DNA of 64,000 nt. Origin: Catenulispora sp. GP43 (GTDB lineage: Bacteria > Actinomycetota > Actinomycetes > Streptomycetales > Catenulisporaceae). The notes below the pieces were generated by a model. That model saw only the letters and a program-made list of their open reading frames with translations, did not search any database and was not told where the DNA came from. Position 1 is the first letter of the stretch. Each line of letters starts with the position of its first letter. Location of the stretch: assembly GCF_041260665.1 (NCBI RefSeq), contig NZ_JBGCCT010000003.1:310001-374000 (forward strand). The letters are read 5' to 3'. This document shows positions 25,073-33,735 of this stretch, piece by piece. Both the position numbers and the translations under genes were made by a program.

Positions 25073-25118
25073 GGGAAATCTGTTTGCCGCGGCCACCGCG
25101 GGTCCGGACGATGAACCC

Positions 25119-25763
25119 ATGCTGGCCACCCTGCTGCCCTTCCTCATCGCCTGTACCGCGGTCGCCGCGGTTCCCGGACAGAGCACGGCGCTGATCATCC
25201 GCCAGTCGATCCGCGGCGGGAAGCGGGCCGGGGTCGCGACCGTCCTGGGCAACGAAAGCGGGGTGTTCGTCTGGGGATGCGCCGCGGCGTTCGGCTTCAC
25301 CGCACTGCTCGCGGCCTCCCAGATCGCCTACGACGGCATGCGGATCGTCGGTGCCTGCGTGCTGGCGTGGTTCGCCGTCCAGTCCTTCCGCTCCGCCCGC
25401 CGGATGAAGGGGGAGCAGAGCTCCGAGGAGCCCGATGAGGCCGACGGCGGCACTCGGACCCGGGGACCGCTGTGGTCCTACCGCGCCGGGCTGCTGACGA
25501 ACCTGGCCAACCCGAAGGCCGCGATCTTCGCGATGTCCTTCCTGCCGCAGTTCGTCCCGGCGGGTGCCCCGAAGCTGCCGACCATGGTTCTGCTGGCCGC
25601 GGTCTGGGCCGTCTATGAGGTCTTCTACTACTCGCTCTATGTCTGGTGCGTCCAGCGGATGCGCGCGTTCTTCAGCCGGCGCGAGGTCCGCCGCCGCATG
25701 GAGCAGGTTTCCGGCACCGTCATGCTCGGACTGGCCGTGCGGATGGTCGTCGAGAACAGCTGA
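25119..25763 (+). CDS. LysE-family translocator
   Basis: 214 residues, six hydrophobic segments, the layout of LysE/RhtB amino-acid exporters. The first segment LLPFLIACTAVAAVPGQST carries the conserved PGP-like PGQ after helix 1, then GGKRAGVATVLGNESG, and NLANPKAAIFAMSFLPQFV, a hallmark of the family. A charged loop (about 95-118) lies between helices 3 and 4. Likely exports amino acids or analogues; substrate unknown. No clear ribosome site; 46 bases after the oxidoreductase gene. Confidence 0.88.
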   Translation: MLATLLPFLIACTAVAAVPGQSTALIIRQSIRGGKRAGVATVLGNESGVFVWGCAAAFGFTALLAASQIAYDGMRIVGACVLAWFAVQSFRSARRMKGEQSSEEPDEADGGTRTRGPLWSYRAGLLTNLANPKAAIFAMSFLPQFVPAGAPKLPTMVLLAAVWAVYEVFYYSLYVWCVQRMRAFFSRREVRRRMEQVSGTVMLGLAVRMVVENS

Positions 25764-25779
25764 CGGGTATCACCCGGGC

Positions 25780-26253
25780 ATGACCGACATCGAGATCCGC
25801 CCGGCGACTCTGGACGATCTGGACGGCCTCACCCACGACAGCGCCGCGTTGTTCGCCGAGGACGGCATCACGCGGGACCGGCTGCGCGACCCGGACTGGC
25901 CGCGGGACAACAACCGCGCATGGTGTGCGGGGCTGATCGCCGCTCCGGATGCCCTGGTACTGGTCGCTTTAGAGGAAGGCGCAGTTGTCGGACACCTGAT
26001 CGGCACCTTTAGTCCGTCGTCCTCTATGTGGACGGCGGCGCGCGCCGAACTGGTCAGCACACATGTAGCGCCCTCCTATAGAGGACAAGGGATTGGCGGC
26101 CGCATGGTCGAGGACTTCATCGCCTGGGGACGCGACCGCGGAGCGGCACGCCTTCACGTCTCCGCGTACACGGCGAACAGCGCCGCGATCCGCTTCTATC
26201 AGCGGTTCGGCTTCGCGGCGCTGTCGATCGAGCTAACCCTCGATATGGATTAA
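25780..26253 (+). CDS. GNAT-family N-acetyltransferase
   Basis: 157 residues from the ATG at 25780. Acetyl-CoA-binding motif A is visible: LVSTHVAPSYRGQGIGGRMVEDFIAWG in pieces, with the Q/RxxGxG/A core RGQGIGG, and motif B SAAIRFYQRFGF. Substrate unknown. The stretch TCCTATAGAGGACAAGGG uses AGA and GGA codons in the P-loop, unusual in this genome. The stop region overlaps the convergent phosphatase gene by 4 bases. Confidence 0.9.
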   Translation: MTDIEIRPATLDDLDGLTHDSAALFAEDGITRDRLRDPDWPRDNNRAWCAGLIAAPDALVLVALEEGAVVGHLIGTFSPSSSMWTAARAELVSTHVAPSYRGQGIGGRMVEDFIAWGRDRGAARLHVSAYTANSAAIRFYQRFGFAALSIELTLDMD

Positions 26254-26990
26254 GCCCCGACGTCGACTAGCTTCGCCTTCAACGCGGCGATCAGAGCGTC
26301 ATCCACACCGAGTTCCTTCTCTGTGTATCCCTGCACTGAGCCGTACTGGGATTTCAGATCAGCGATGAACAGCTCCATCGGCTCCTTAGGAGCTCGGGCA
26401 TATGCGGACCACGAGAGCTCGCGGCCCGGATAGAACGCCTTCCAGTCCGCGATCAACCGCTGGGTCGCCAACTCCGTCAGCGCGAAGTCGTCCAGCACGT
26501 TCTCCTCGGACACACCGATCAGGCTGAGGACGAGCATCGCGATGATGCCGGTCCGGTCCTTGCCGGAAGCACAGTGGAAGACGGTGGTCCCAGACTCCGG
26601 GTCGGCGATGACGTCCAGAACCCCGCGGATCTCCTTGACGCCGTCCTGCGCCACTTCCATATAGCGATCAGCGAGGAACCGCCACGGATCGAAGCCGTCC
26701 CCCAGCGCACCCTGGTCGTACGGCCGGTGCTCGATGCTCAGATTGACGTAGCGCAGCCCCGGGAACTCCGGCACCCGGCCGGACTGCTCGATCTCCCACG
26801 GGTACCGCAGATCGATGACCGTGTGGACGTCCAGCGCGCGGAAACGCTCGACATCGGCGGACTCGCTCAGCTTCCGGAGGTTGTCCGAGCGGTACAGCAC
26901 GCCCCACTTCGTCGCGCCGCCCTCGGCCGCCGGATAACCGCCGAGGTCACGGAAGTTGTGCAGGCGCTGGAATTCCACGTGTCGGGTCAT
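26250..26990 (-). CDS. Tyrosine-protein phosphatase (Y_phosphatase3 type)
   Basis: 246 residues. Opening FQRLHNFRDLGGYPA and the signature HCASGKDRTG with nucleophile Cys140 and Arg146 (C-x5-R) identify the MptpB/LipA-like dual phosphatase family that acts on phosphotyrosine and, in some members, phosphoinositides. VLYRSDNLRKLSE and the acidic general region WEIEQSGR are also typical. Cytoplasmic or secreted without a signal peptide. It converges on the GNAT gene. Upstream, at 28 bases, is the stop of the HxlR gene on the same strand. Confidence 0.92.
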   Translation of the reverse strand: MTRHVEFQRLHNFRDLGGYPAAEGGATKWGVLYRSDNLRKLSESADVERFRALDVHTVIDLRYPWEIEQSGRVPEFPGLRYVNLSIEHRPYDQGALGDGFDPWRFLADRYMEVAQDGVKEIRGVLDVIADPESGTTVFHCASGKDRTGIIAMLVLSLIGVSEENVLDDFALTELATQRLIADWKAFYPGRELSWSAYARAPKEPMELFIADLKSQYGSVQGYTEKELGVDDALIAALKAKLVDVGA

Positions 26991-27018
26991 GGCGCCCAGT
27001 CTGGATCACCGCCGGCGG

Positions 27019-27438
27019 CTATGCGGCGCCGGCCTGGTCGTAGCGCGCCTGCGCGGCCATGACCTCCGGCATCCGGGCCTCCAGGAACCGCACGAGCTCC
27101 TTGAGCCGGTCCGAGGTCTGCACGCCCAGCGGCGTCAGCTGGTACTCCACCCGCGGCGGCATCGTCGACTGCACCTCGCGGGCGACGAAACCGTCCCGCT
27201 CCAGGGCCTGCAGCCCCTGGGACAACATCTTCTCGCTGACCCCGTCGACCCGGCGGCGCAACTCGTTGAACCGGACCGGTCCCTCGCGCAGCACCATCAT
27301 GATGAGCGTGCCCCAGCGGCCGGTCACGTGCTCCAGCGTCCGGCGCGTCGGACAGCTCGCCTGCAGGACGTCGTAGGCCATCTCGATGGCGCGCTCTTCC
27401 GGATCGGTCACCTCGGTCACCTCGGCGCGCGTACTCAT
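27019..27438 (-). CDS. HxlR-family winged-helix regulator
   Basis: 139 residues from the ATG at 27438; GTG 27447 is possible. Typical HxlR features: a single Cys near the start of the domain (VLQASCPTRRTLEHV), then GRWGTLIMMVLREGPVRFNELRRRV, VSEKMLSQGLQALERDGFV and YQLTPLG. Such proteins often sense thiols, aldehydes or electrophiles through the Cys. It is divergent from an NAD(P)H-binding oxidoreductase gene, and the 140-base gap contains a perfect inverted repeat, so it probably controls that gene. Confidence 0.9.
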   Translation of the reverse strand: MSTRAEVTEVTDPEERAIEMAYDVLQASCPTRRTLEHVTGRWGTLIMMVLREGPVRFNELRRRVDGVSEKMLSQGLQALERDGFVAREVQSTMPPRVEYQLTPLGVQTSDRLKELVRFLEARMPEVMAAQARYDQAGAA

Positions 27439-27467
27439 GCGCTCCACGGTACCTCACACGCTTTCCA

Positions 27468-27545
27468 TGCGGTAGCGCTGTGCCACGGGTTGCGCTTTCT
27501 GAAGGTTAGTGCCATCGTCGGTACCGCACTAACCAATGGAAAGCG
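27468..27545. promoter_or_regulatory. Putative HxlR operator region, divergent promoters
   Basis: Perfect 9-base inverted repeat GGTTAGTGC (27504-27512) and GCACTAACC (27526-27534) with a 13-base spacer, centred between hxlR and the oxidoreductase gene. It is flanked by a second, wider inverted pair: GCTTTCCAT near 27469 and ATGGAAAGC near 27536. HxlR proteins often bind such dyads; binding is inferred. Confidence 0.65.
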
Positions 27546-27581
27546 CCCCGCGGGGCCGCCGCCTGACCCTGAGGAGTCCCC

Positions 27582-28445
27582 ATGACCATCGCCATCACCG
27601 CCGCCGGCGGCCACCTCGGCCGGCTCGTCGTCGAAGACCTGCTGCGGCGCGGCGTCCCGGCCGGGCAGATCCGCGCGATAGTCCGCACCCCGGAGAAGGT
27701 CCAGGACCTCGCCGACCGCGGCGTGCAGGTCGTGCGCGGCGACTACGCCGACGTTCCGGGCCTGACCGAGGCGCTGCGCGGCGCCGACAAGTGGATCTTC
27801 ATCTCCTCCAGCGGCCCCGACGAGGACCGCCTCAGCAACCACCTGTCCGCGCTCCAGGCAGGCGAGGCGGCCGGCGTCGGGCACGTGATCTACACCTCGA
27901 TCCCGAAGGCCGAGACCAACCCGATCAACTTCGCCTCGGTGCACAAGGCCACCGAGGCCGCGATCAAGGAGTCCGGCCTGTCCTTTACGTTCCTGCGGAA
28001 CAACTGGTACTGGGAGAACCTGACCGCGACCCTGCCCGGCTCCGTCGAGCACGGCGCGATCATCGGCGCGGTCGGCGCGGGCCTGACCGCCTTCGCCTCC
28101 CGGGCCGACTACGCCGCCGCGGCCGCGGCCGTGGCCACCACCGAGGGCCACGAGGGCCAGGTCTACGAGCTCACCGGCGACAAGGCCTACAGCTACGCCG
28201 AGATCGCGGCCGAGGTCTCGCGCCAGGCCGGCAAGGAGGTGGCGGCGGTGAATCTGGACCCGGAGGAGTACCGCTCGACGCTGGCCGGCTTCGGCCTGCC
28301 GGCCTTCCTGGCCGAGGGCCTGGCCGACGCCGACTCGAAGATCGCCGAGGGCGCGCTGGCGGACGTGACCGACACCCTCAGCACCCTGATCGGCCGGCCT
28401 ACCACCACGGTCGCCGAGGCCGTGACCGACGCGCTCAAGGCCTGA
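27582..28445 (+). CDS. NAD(P)H-binding NmrA/QOR2-like oxidoreductase
   Basis: 287 residues, atypical short-chain dehydrogenase fold without the usual Tyr-x-x-x-Lys. The nucleotide-binding loop is TAAGGHLGRLVVEDLL (G-x-x-G-x-x-G-like), followed by RAIVRTPEKVQDLADRG and SSSGPDEDRL, then FTFLRNNWYWENL. Resembles quinone oxidoreductase QOR2 (YtfG) and NmrA-like proteins. GAGGAG lies 5 bases before the ATG. The divergent HxlR regulator next to a QOR2-like gene is a common bacterial arrangement for quinone or electrophile response; role here inferred. Confidence 0.9.
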   Translation: MTIAITAAGGHLGRLVVEDLLRRGVPAGQIRAIVRTPEKVQDLADRGVQVVRGDYADVPGLTEALRGADKWIFISSSGPDEDRLSNHLSALQAGEAAGVGHVIYTSIPKAETNPINFASVHKATEAAIKESGLSFTFLRNNWYWENLTATLPGSVEHGAIIGAVGAGLTAFASRADYAAAAAAVATTEGHEGQVYELTGDKAYSYAEIAAEVSRQAGKEVAAVNLDPEEYRSTLAGFGLPAFLAEGLADADSKIAEGALADVTDTLSTLIGRPTTTVAEAVTDALKA

Positions 28446-28465
28446 TCCCGTCTGAGGAAACGCCG

Positions 28466-28500
28466 AGTCCGCCGGTCTCCCCATCGGAGACCGGCGGACT
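28466..28500. terminator. Terminator between oxidoreductase and MFS genes
   Basis: A perfect 15-base stem: AGTCCGCCGGTCTCC, loop CCATC, and the exact complement, then TGTGTTCATT. It lies 20 bases after the oxidoreductase stop and 60 bases after the convergent MFS gene stop, so may serve both. Confidence 0.88.
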
Positions 28501-28560
28501 TGTGTTCATTCGGATCCCGTGCTCATTCGGACCGGTGCGGACCGGCGTCGGCACCCCGGC

Positions 28561-30180
28561 TCACACCGCCGTCGCGGCGTGGTCGGCGGCCGGCTCCAAC
28601 GAAGGGGCCTTCTTGCTCTTCTTCTCCTTCTTGGGCGCCGGCGGCAGGACCGGCTCGTTGCGCATCGCCCGGAAGGCGAACACCGCGGTGAGGAGCAGCA
28701 CGCCCGAGCCGACCACGGCTGTGGTGTGCAGGCCCGACGAGTAGGCGTCGCGAGCCGTTGTGAGCAGGGCGTGCGTGGCCGGGCTGGGGAACTGCGCGGC
28801 CAGCGCGTCCGCGCCGCTGACGGTCTCGTGGCCGGCGCGCACCGCCGCCTCGGGAGCGCCCGCCGCGCCGACGGTCTGCATCTTGTGGTGGTAGATCGCG
28901 GCGCCGATGCTGCCCAGCAGCGCCATGCCCAGCGAGCTGCCGAGCTCCGCGCCGGTCTCGTTCAGCGCCGAGGCCGAGCCGGCCCGCTCGGCCGGGGCCG
29001 CGGCCATCACCATGTTCCCGACGATGCTCTGCGCCGCCACCACGCCGCCGGCCGCGACGCCCGCGCCGACCACCAGCACCACGATCGGGTTGCCCGGGCG
29101 GGCCATGGTCAGCACCAGCGCGCCGGCCGCCGAGACCAGGAACGCCACGCCGATGATCCGGGCCGGCCGGACCTTGGTCGTCAGCGCTCCGGTGACCCCC
29201 ATGCCCACGCTGATGAACGGCATCGCCGCCATCGACCACAGCGCCGCGGTGAACGGCCGCATCCCGGCGACCGACTGCAGGTACTGCGTGTTGAAGAGAC
29301 TGAAGCCCATCAGGACGAAGTTGCCGCACAGGTTCACCAGCATCGGCGCCCGGAAACCGGGCTTGCGGAACAGCTCCATGTCGATCAGCGGGTTCTTCGC
29401 GGTGTGCTGCCGGATCACGAAGGCGATGCCCAGGGCGACGCCGAACGCCAGCGCCGCGGCGGCGGTGACGCTGAAGCCGTCCACGGCCAGCTGCTTGACG
29501 CCGTACACCGCCGGGAAGATGGCGGCCATCGACAGCACCGAGCCGAGGATGTCGAACCGGTGGCCGGACGCGGCGGCCTTGTACTCGGGCAGCAGCAGCG
29601 GGCCCAGGACCAGCAGCAGCGCCATGGCCGGCAGGTTGATCAGGAACACCGAGCCCCACCAGAAGTGGTTCAGCAGCACGCCGCCCACGATCGGGCCGAG
29701 CGTCACGCCGCCGATCAGGCCGCCGGTCCACAGCGAGATGGCGGTCTGCCGCTGCTTGGGGTCGTGGAACATGTTCCGGATCAGGGCCATCGTCGAGGGC
29801 ATCAGGGTCGCACCGGCCACGCCGAGCAGCGCCCGGGTGCCGATCAGCATCTCCGCGCTGCCGGAGTAGGCGGCGACGACCGAGGCCGCGCCGAACGCGG
29901 TGGCGCCGATCAGCAGCAGCCGGCGCCGGCCGATGCGGTCGCCGACGGCGCCCATCGTGATCAGCAGTCCGGCCAGCGCGAAGCCGTAGGCGTCCATGAT
30001 CCACAGCTGCTGGGTGGCGCTGGGCTTGAGCGAGGCGCTGATGAACGGCAGCCCGAACAGCAGCACCGACATGTCCATCGAGATGAGCAGGCACGGCAGG
30101 ACCAGCACGGCCAGCCCGATCCACTCCTTGCGGCCGGCACGTTGGGCCGGTGCGTTCTCAGGGCTCTTGGTCGTCGTCAT
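28561..30180 (-). CDS. MFS drug-efflux transporter (DHA2, 14 helices)
   Basis: 539 residues from the ATG at 30180. Fourteen hydrophobic segments can be followed. Family motif A appears as GAVGDRIGRRRLL, and motif C-like GPIVGGVLLNHFWWGSVF is characteristic of DHA2 (EmrB/QacA/SmvA-like) exporters; N-terminal WIGLAVLVLPCLLISMDMSVL also fits. Expected to export cationic or aromatic drugs by proton antiport. The C-terminus is short and Lys-rich (APKKEKKSKKAPS). It is divergent from a TetR gene with operators between them, the classic regulated-efflux layout. Confidence 0.92.
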   Translation of the reverse strand: MTTTKSPENAPAQRAGRKEWIGLAVLVLPCLLISMDMSVLLFGLPFISASLKPSATQQLWIMDAYGFALAGLLITMGAVGDRIGRRRLLLIGATAFGAASVVAAYSGSAEMLIGTRALLGVAGATLMPSTMALIRNMFHDPKQRQTAISLWTGGLIGGVTLGPIVGGVLLNHFWWGSVFLINLPAMALLLVLGPLLLPEYKAAASGHRFDILGSVLSMAAIFPAVYGVKQLAVDGFSVTAAAALAFGVALGIAFVIRQHTAKNPLIDMELFRKPGFRAPMLVNLCGNFVLMGFSLFNTQYLQSVAGMRPFTAALWSMAAMPFISVGMGVTGALTTKVRPARIIGVAFLVSAAGALVLTMARPGNPIVVLVVGAGVAAGGVVAAQSIVGNMVMAAAPAERAGSASALNETGAELGSSLGMALLGSIGAAIYHHKMQTVGAAGAPEAAVRAGHETVSGADALAAQFPSPATHALLTTARDAYSSGLHTTAVVGSGVLLLTAVFAFRAMRNEPVLPPAPKKEKKSKKAPSLEPAADHAATAV

Positions 30181-30197
30181 GGGATGACCGTACAACC

Positions 30198-30258
30198 GTC
30201 TTGGACGTTTGTGCAAGACCTGCGTTCAAGACACTCGTACGAGACATGCGTCTAAGAC
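30198..30258. promoter_or_regulatory. TetR operator array between MFS and TetR genes
   Basis: Three copies of a GTCTTrGACG-like half-site: GTCTTGGACGTTT starting at 30198; TGCGTTCAAGACA at 30221-30233 (inverted); TGCGTCTAAGAC at 30247-30258 (inverted). GTCTTG(30198-30203)/CAAGAC(30214-30219) form a dyad, and the perfect palindrome CTCGTACGAG is at 30234-30243. Probably the binding sites of the divergent TetR protein, controlling both genes. Confidence 0.7.
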
Positions 30259-30275
30259 TGCGCTAGGCTCGGCGC

Positions 30276-30878
30276 ATGAGCAACCGTGACGACCTCCTGG
30301 CGGGGGCCAAGAAGTGTCTGCTGGAGAAGGGCTACTCGCGCACCACCGCACGGGACATCGCCCAGGCCTCGGGCGTCAGCCTGGCCGCCATCGGCTACCA
30401 CTTCGGGTCCAAGGACGCGCTGATGAACGAGGCGATGTTCCAGGCCATCGGGGAATGGGGCGACCACCTGGAGGAGGCCTTCGCCAAGGCCGGGCCCGAC
30501 CTGTCGGTCCAGGAGCGCTTCGCCCGCGTCTACGACGACGTCTCCACGACCTTCGACCGGAACCAGCCGCTGTGGATGGCCAGCTTCGAACTGATCCTGC
30601 AGCTCGACCACATCCCCGGCGCGCGCGAGATGTTCAAGAACGCGATCCCGGAGGCGCGCAAGGGCCTGGCGAACCTGATCCTCGGGATCCCGGAAGAAGA
30701 CCAGGGCTTGGACATGGAACTGGGAGCCGGCGCGGTCCTGTACTCCCTGATGGCCGGCCTGCTGATCCAGCGCTTCGCCGACGCCGACCGGACGCCGACC
30801 GGGGCGGACATGGCGCGGGGGCTGCGCCAGCTCGCGGACGTCCTGGATGGAAGCGAGAAGGCAGCGGCGGTCTCCTAG
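30276..30878 (+). CDS. TetR-family regulator
   Basis: 200 residues. N-terminal helix-turn-helix: LLAGAKKCLLEKGYSRTTARDIAQASGVSLAAIGYHFGSKDALM in order, with AAIGYHFGSK as the recognition end. The C-terminal domain is helical, hydrophobic at the ligand pocket and ends near LADVLDGSEKAAAVS. It probably represses the divergent MFS exporter and itself through the repeats at 30198-30258. Confidence 0.92.
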   Translation: MSNRDDLLAGAKKCLLEKGYSRTTARDIAQASGVSLAAIGYHFGSKDALMNEAMFQAIGEWGDHLEEAFAKAGPDLSVQERFARVYDDVSTTFDRNQPLWMASFELILQLDHIPGAREMFKNAIPEARKGLANLILGIPEEDQGLDMELGAGAVLYSLMAGLLIQRFADADRTPTGADMARGLRQLADVLDGSEKAAAVS

Positions 30879-30910
30879 CAGCTCGGGGCCGGGTCACCGG
30901 CACCCGCCGC

Positions 30911-31528
30911 TCAGCCGGCGACGGCCTGCCACAGGCTGACGCCGGCGAGCACGATCATCACCAGCGCGGCCAGCCGCACGATCAGGTGCAGCGGCAGCAC
31001 CCTGAGCAGGCCGCGGCCGCCGACGATCGCCAGCGCGCCGACCGTCCACAGGCCGAGTGCGGCGCCGATCCCGACGGCCAGCGGATCGGCGAACTTGGCG
31101 GCCAGGTTCGCGGTCACGATCTGGGTCAGGTCCCCGAACTCGGCGACCAGGATCACCCCGAAGGCGGTTCCGGCCACCTTGCCGAACCCGGCGTCGGCCC
31201 CGAGGTCCGGGGCGGTGTCCTCCTGCTGCCCCGGTATCGCTTGCCCCTCCTCGCTGCCCCCGTGGCCGTGGCTGCGCAGCATCACCACCGCACCGGCCAG
31301 GAAGAGCACCGCGACCACGGCCTCCAGCGGACGCCGCGGCACCAGCGCGAGCAGGGAGCCGGCCGCCACGGCCAGGCAGACGTGCACCAGGAAACCGGCC
31401 GCCACCCCGGCGAACACCCAGGACGGTCGGTACCTGGCCCCCAGGATCAGGGACGCGATCGCGGTCTTGTCCGGCAGTTCGGCCAGGAACACCACGCCGA
31501 AGGTGGTGAGGAGGGCGGCCAGACTCAT
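30911..31528 (-). CDS. GDT1/TMEM165-family divalent cation transporter
   Basis: 205 residues, two repeats of three hydrophobic helices. Each repeat has the family signature: FLAELPDKTAIASLIL in the first (Glu-x-Pro/Gly-Asp-Lys/Arg-Thr/Ser) and ILVAEFGDLTQIVTANL in the second. A charged His/Gly/Glu loop lies between. Bacterial members export Mn2+ or exchange Mn/Ca. No yybP-ykoY manganese riboswitch is recognisable in the 200 bases upstream. It converges on the TetR gene. Confidence 0.92.
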   Translation of the reverse strand: MSLAALLTTFGVVFLAELPDKTAIASLILGARYRPSWVFAGVAAGFLVHVCLAVAAGSLLALVPRRPLEAVVAVLFLAGAVVMLRSHGHGGSEEGQAIPGQQEDTAPDLGADAGFGKVAGTAFGVILVAEFGDLTQIVTANLAAKFADPLAVGIGAALGLWTVGALAIVGGRGLLRVLPLHLIVRLAALVMIVLAGVSLWQAVAG

Positions 31529-31729
31529 ACGGCGCTCACGAGCGTCAAACTACTGCGAATCGGACCGTTGTGAAGCCCGAACGAATCTATGGATGAGCGC
31601 TACGTCCGGCGGTATCCACGCCGGATATCCAAGATCACATTGAATGATGGTAGCTCGACCGGGTGATAGACACGGCATAAGTCCCGGAAACCCTCACAGA
31701 TGGTCCGCGGTCGCCGCCACACTGTGGGG

Positions 31730-32596
31730 ATGAGCCCAGCACGCAGCGTATTAGCTGAAGAACTCGGTCGGCGTCTGCGTCGGCACCGACTGGACCTCGG
31801 CTTGTCCGGACTCGAAGTCGCCGCCCGCGCCGGTGTCACCCAGCCCTCGGTGTCGAAGATCGAGCGCGGCATGATGCTCCCCTCGACGGAGGTCCTGGAG
31901 CGGGTGCTCGGCGTCCTGGGCCTCGGGGACGAGCACCGGACCGATCTGCGCGACCTGCTCACCCGCGCGGTCGACGACGCCGCCGACCGCCGCCGGCACG
32001 GCCGCGGCCTGGCCCTGCTGGACGCGATCGCCGAACGCGAGCGCAACACCACGGTCCTGCGGTCCTTCTCCACCTCGATGATCCCGCCCCTGCTGCAGAC
32101 CGCCGACTATGCCCGCTACGCCGCACGCCTGACCCCATGGATGTCCGAGCGCGAACTCGGCCGGGCCTCGGCGCTGCATCTGGAGCGCCAGGGGGTGCTC
32201 TTCGAACAGGGACGCAGCTTCGAGTTCCTGCTCACCGAGAGCGCCCTGCGCCTGTGCCCGGGCCCGCCCACGCTGGCCGCGACCCAGGCCGACCGGCTGC
32301 GCGTGCTCTCGGCGCTGCCCGGGGTGCGGATCGGCATCGTGCCGGACGCCGCCGCCGTGTCAGAGGTCTTCCCGCTGTATGGCTTCACACTCCACGACGA
32401 CGCAGCCGTGGCCGTGGAGACCTTCACCGGCGAACTGCTGCTCTCCCGCGCCGACGAGATCGCGGCGCACGCCGCGGTGTTCGACGGCTACTCGGCCAGC
32501 GCCGACTACGACCTGGAGACGGTGACCGGCCTGCTGACGAGCGACCGGCGGCCGCTGGCCGCGATCCCGGCGCCGGCCGGGGCCGGAACCGGCTGA
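31730..32596 (+). CDS. XRE-family regulator with DUF5753 domain
   Basis: 288 residues from the ATG at 31730 (31700 is an alternative). N-terminal helix-turn-helix (about 5-65): LGRRLRRHRLDLGLSGLEVAARAGVTQPSVSKIERG in order. The rest is the DUF5753 domain with the typical blocks IPPLLQTADYARY, LHLERQGVLFEQG, FEFLLTESALRL and VETFTGELLLS. These regulators (WhiJ/Scr1-like) are abundant in filamentous actinomycetes and affect development. A paralogue follows 163 bases downstream. No DUF397 partner gene is seen beside it. Confidence 0.9.
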   Translation: MSPARSVLAEELGRRLRRHRLDLGLSGLEVAARAGVTQPSVSKIERGMMLPSTEVLERVLGVLGLGDEHRTDLRDLLTRAVDDAADRRRHGRGLALLDAIAERERNTTVLRSFSTSMIPPLLQTADYARYAARLTPWMSERELGRASALHLERQGVLFEQGRSFEFLLTESALRLCPGPPTLAATQADRLRVLSALPGVRIGIVPDAAAVSEVFPLYGFTLHDDAAVAVETFTGELLLSRADEIAAHAAVFDGYSASADYDLETVTGLLTSDRRPLAAIPAPAGAGTG

Positions 32597-32759
32597 CCCG
32601 GCCGGGCGCCGGTCGGCGGCGGGGGGCGCCGGCCGCCGCTGACCTGGGGACGGCCGCACATCGAGTCGTCGGCCCAGTCCAACACAATCCATACAGGTGA
32701 CCGCCGGCAACTGATCCTGCCGGATCGGTCACCGATTCCTCACAAGTGGTGTAGAACCA

Positions 32760-33635
32760 ATGGGTATGAGTGCGGTGCGAAGTCCTTACGCGGCCAAGCT
32801 GGGCGGCCGGATCCGGCAGTTCCGGATGGAGCGCGCGCTGTCCAGCGGCGAGCTCGCGGCGGCCGCCTCTGTCACCTCCTCGGCGGTGTCCAAGGTCGAG
32901 CACGGCAAGATGGTCCCCAGCCGGGACGTGCTCGCCCGGATCGTCACCGCTTTGAACCTGCCGGCCGAGGAGCAGGAGAGCCTGTTCGACCTGCTCGGCC
33001 AGGCCGCCGCCGACGCCGCCAGCAACCGCGGCTACGGCAAGGGCCTGACCCTGCTGAACCAGATCGCCGACCGCGAGCGGGTCTGCTCGGCGGTGTCGAC
33101 GTTCTCGAACTCGATCATCCCGCGCCTGCTGCAGACCGCCGAGTACGCCAGGGACGCCAACCGGCTCACCCCGTGGCTGTCCGAGCGCGAGGTCGGCAAG
33201 GCCGCGATGACCCACACCGAACGGCAGTCGGTGCTGTTCGAGGACGGCCGGGAGTTCACCTTCCTGATCACCGAGGGCGTGCTGCGCACCTGGCCAGGCG
33301 AGCTGACGGTGATGGCCGCGCAGTTCGACCGGCTCCGGCAGATGGCGGTCCATCCCGGGGTGCGGGTGGGGATCCTGCCGTGGACCTCGGCGATGCGCGG
33401 ACTGCCGATGGTCACCTTCACCCTGTACGACGACCGCGAGGTCGCCGTGGAGATGTTCACCGGCGAGCTGCTGATGGCGCAGCCTGACAAGGTCTCGACA
33501 CACGTGGCGCAGTTCCGCCGTTTCGAGGAGTCGGCTGTGTACGGTGAAGAGGCGATCGGACTCATCAACCGGGTGGAGATGGACCTCGCGCGGCTGCCCC
33601 CGCCGGCCCTGGATGAGGAAGTGTCATCCAAATAA
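32760..33635 (+). CDS. XRE-family regulator with DUF5753 domain (second copy)
   Basis: 291 residues from ATG 32760, or ATG 32766. Same architecture as the preceding gene: helix-turn-helix LGGRIRQFRMERALSSGELAAAASVTSSAVSKVEHG in order, then DUF5753 with IPRLLQTAEYARD, THTERQSVLFEDG, FTFLITEGVLRTW and VEMFTGELLMAQP. The two proteins are clearly paralogous but diverged, so the tandem pair is old. It precedes a GHKL ATPase gene by 100 bases, the usual company of WhiJ-type regulators. Confidence 0.9.
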   Translation: MGMSAVRSPYAAKLGGRIRQFRMERALSSGELAAAASVTSSAVSKVEHGKMVPSRDVLARIVTALNLPAEEQESLFDLLGQAAADAASNRGYGKGLTLLNQIADRERVCSAVSTFSNSIIPRLLQTAEYARDANRLTPWLSEREVGKAAMTHTERQSVLFEDGREFTFLITEGVLRTWPGELTVMAAQFDRLRQMAVHPGVRVGILPWTSAMRGLPMVTFTLYDDREVAVEMFTGELLMAQPDKVSTHVAQFRRFEESAVYGEEAIGLINRVEMDLARLPPPALDEEVSSK

Positions 33636-33735
33636 GGGAACTTCCTTGAAATGCCCTAGATAAGGGCGCATTGGGGGCTAGCCTGGCTGACGGGAGGGCG
33701 GAACCGCCCCCTCCCCACCGTCCGGGAGGCCCCAG

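Noticed and set aside
31529..31729. A manganese (yybP-ykoY) riboswitch before the GDT1-like gene
   Set aside because: The conserved loop and stem elements could not be found on the minus strand upstream of 31528.
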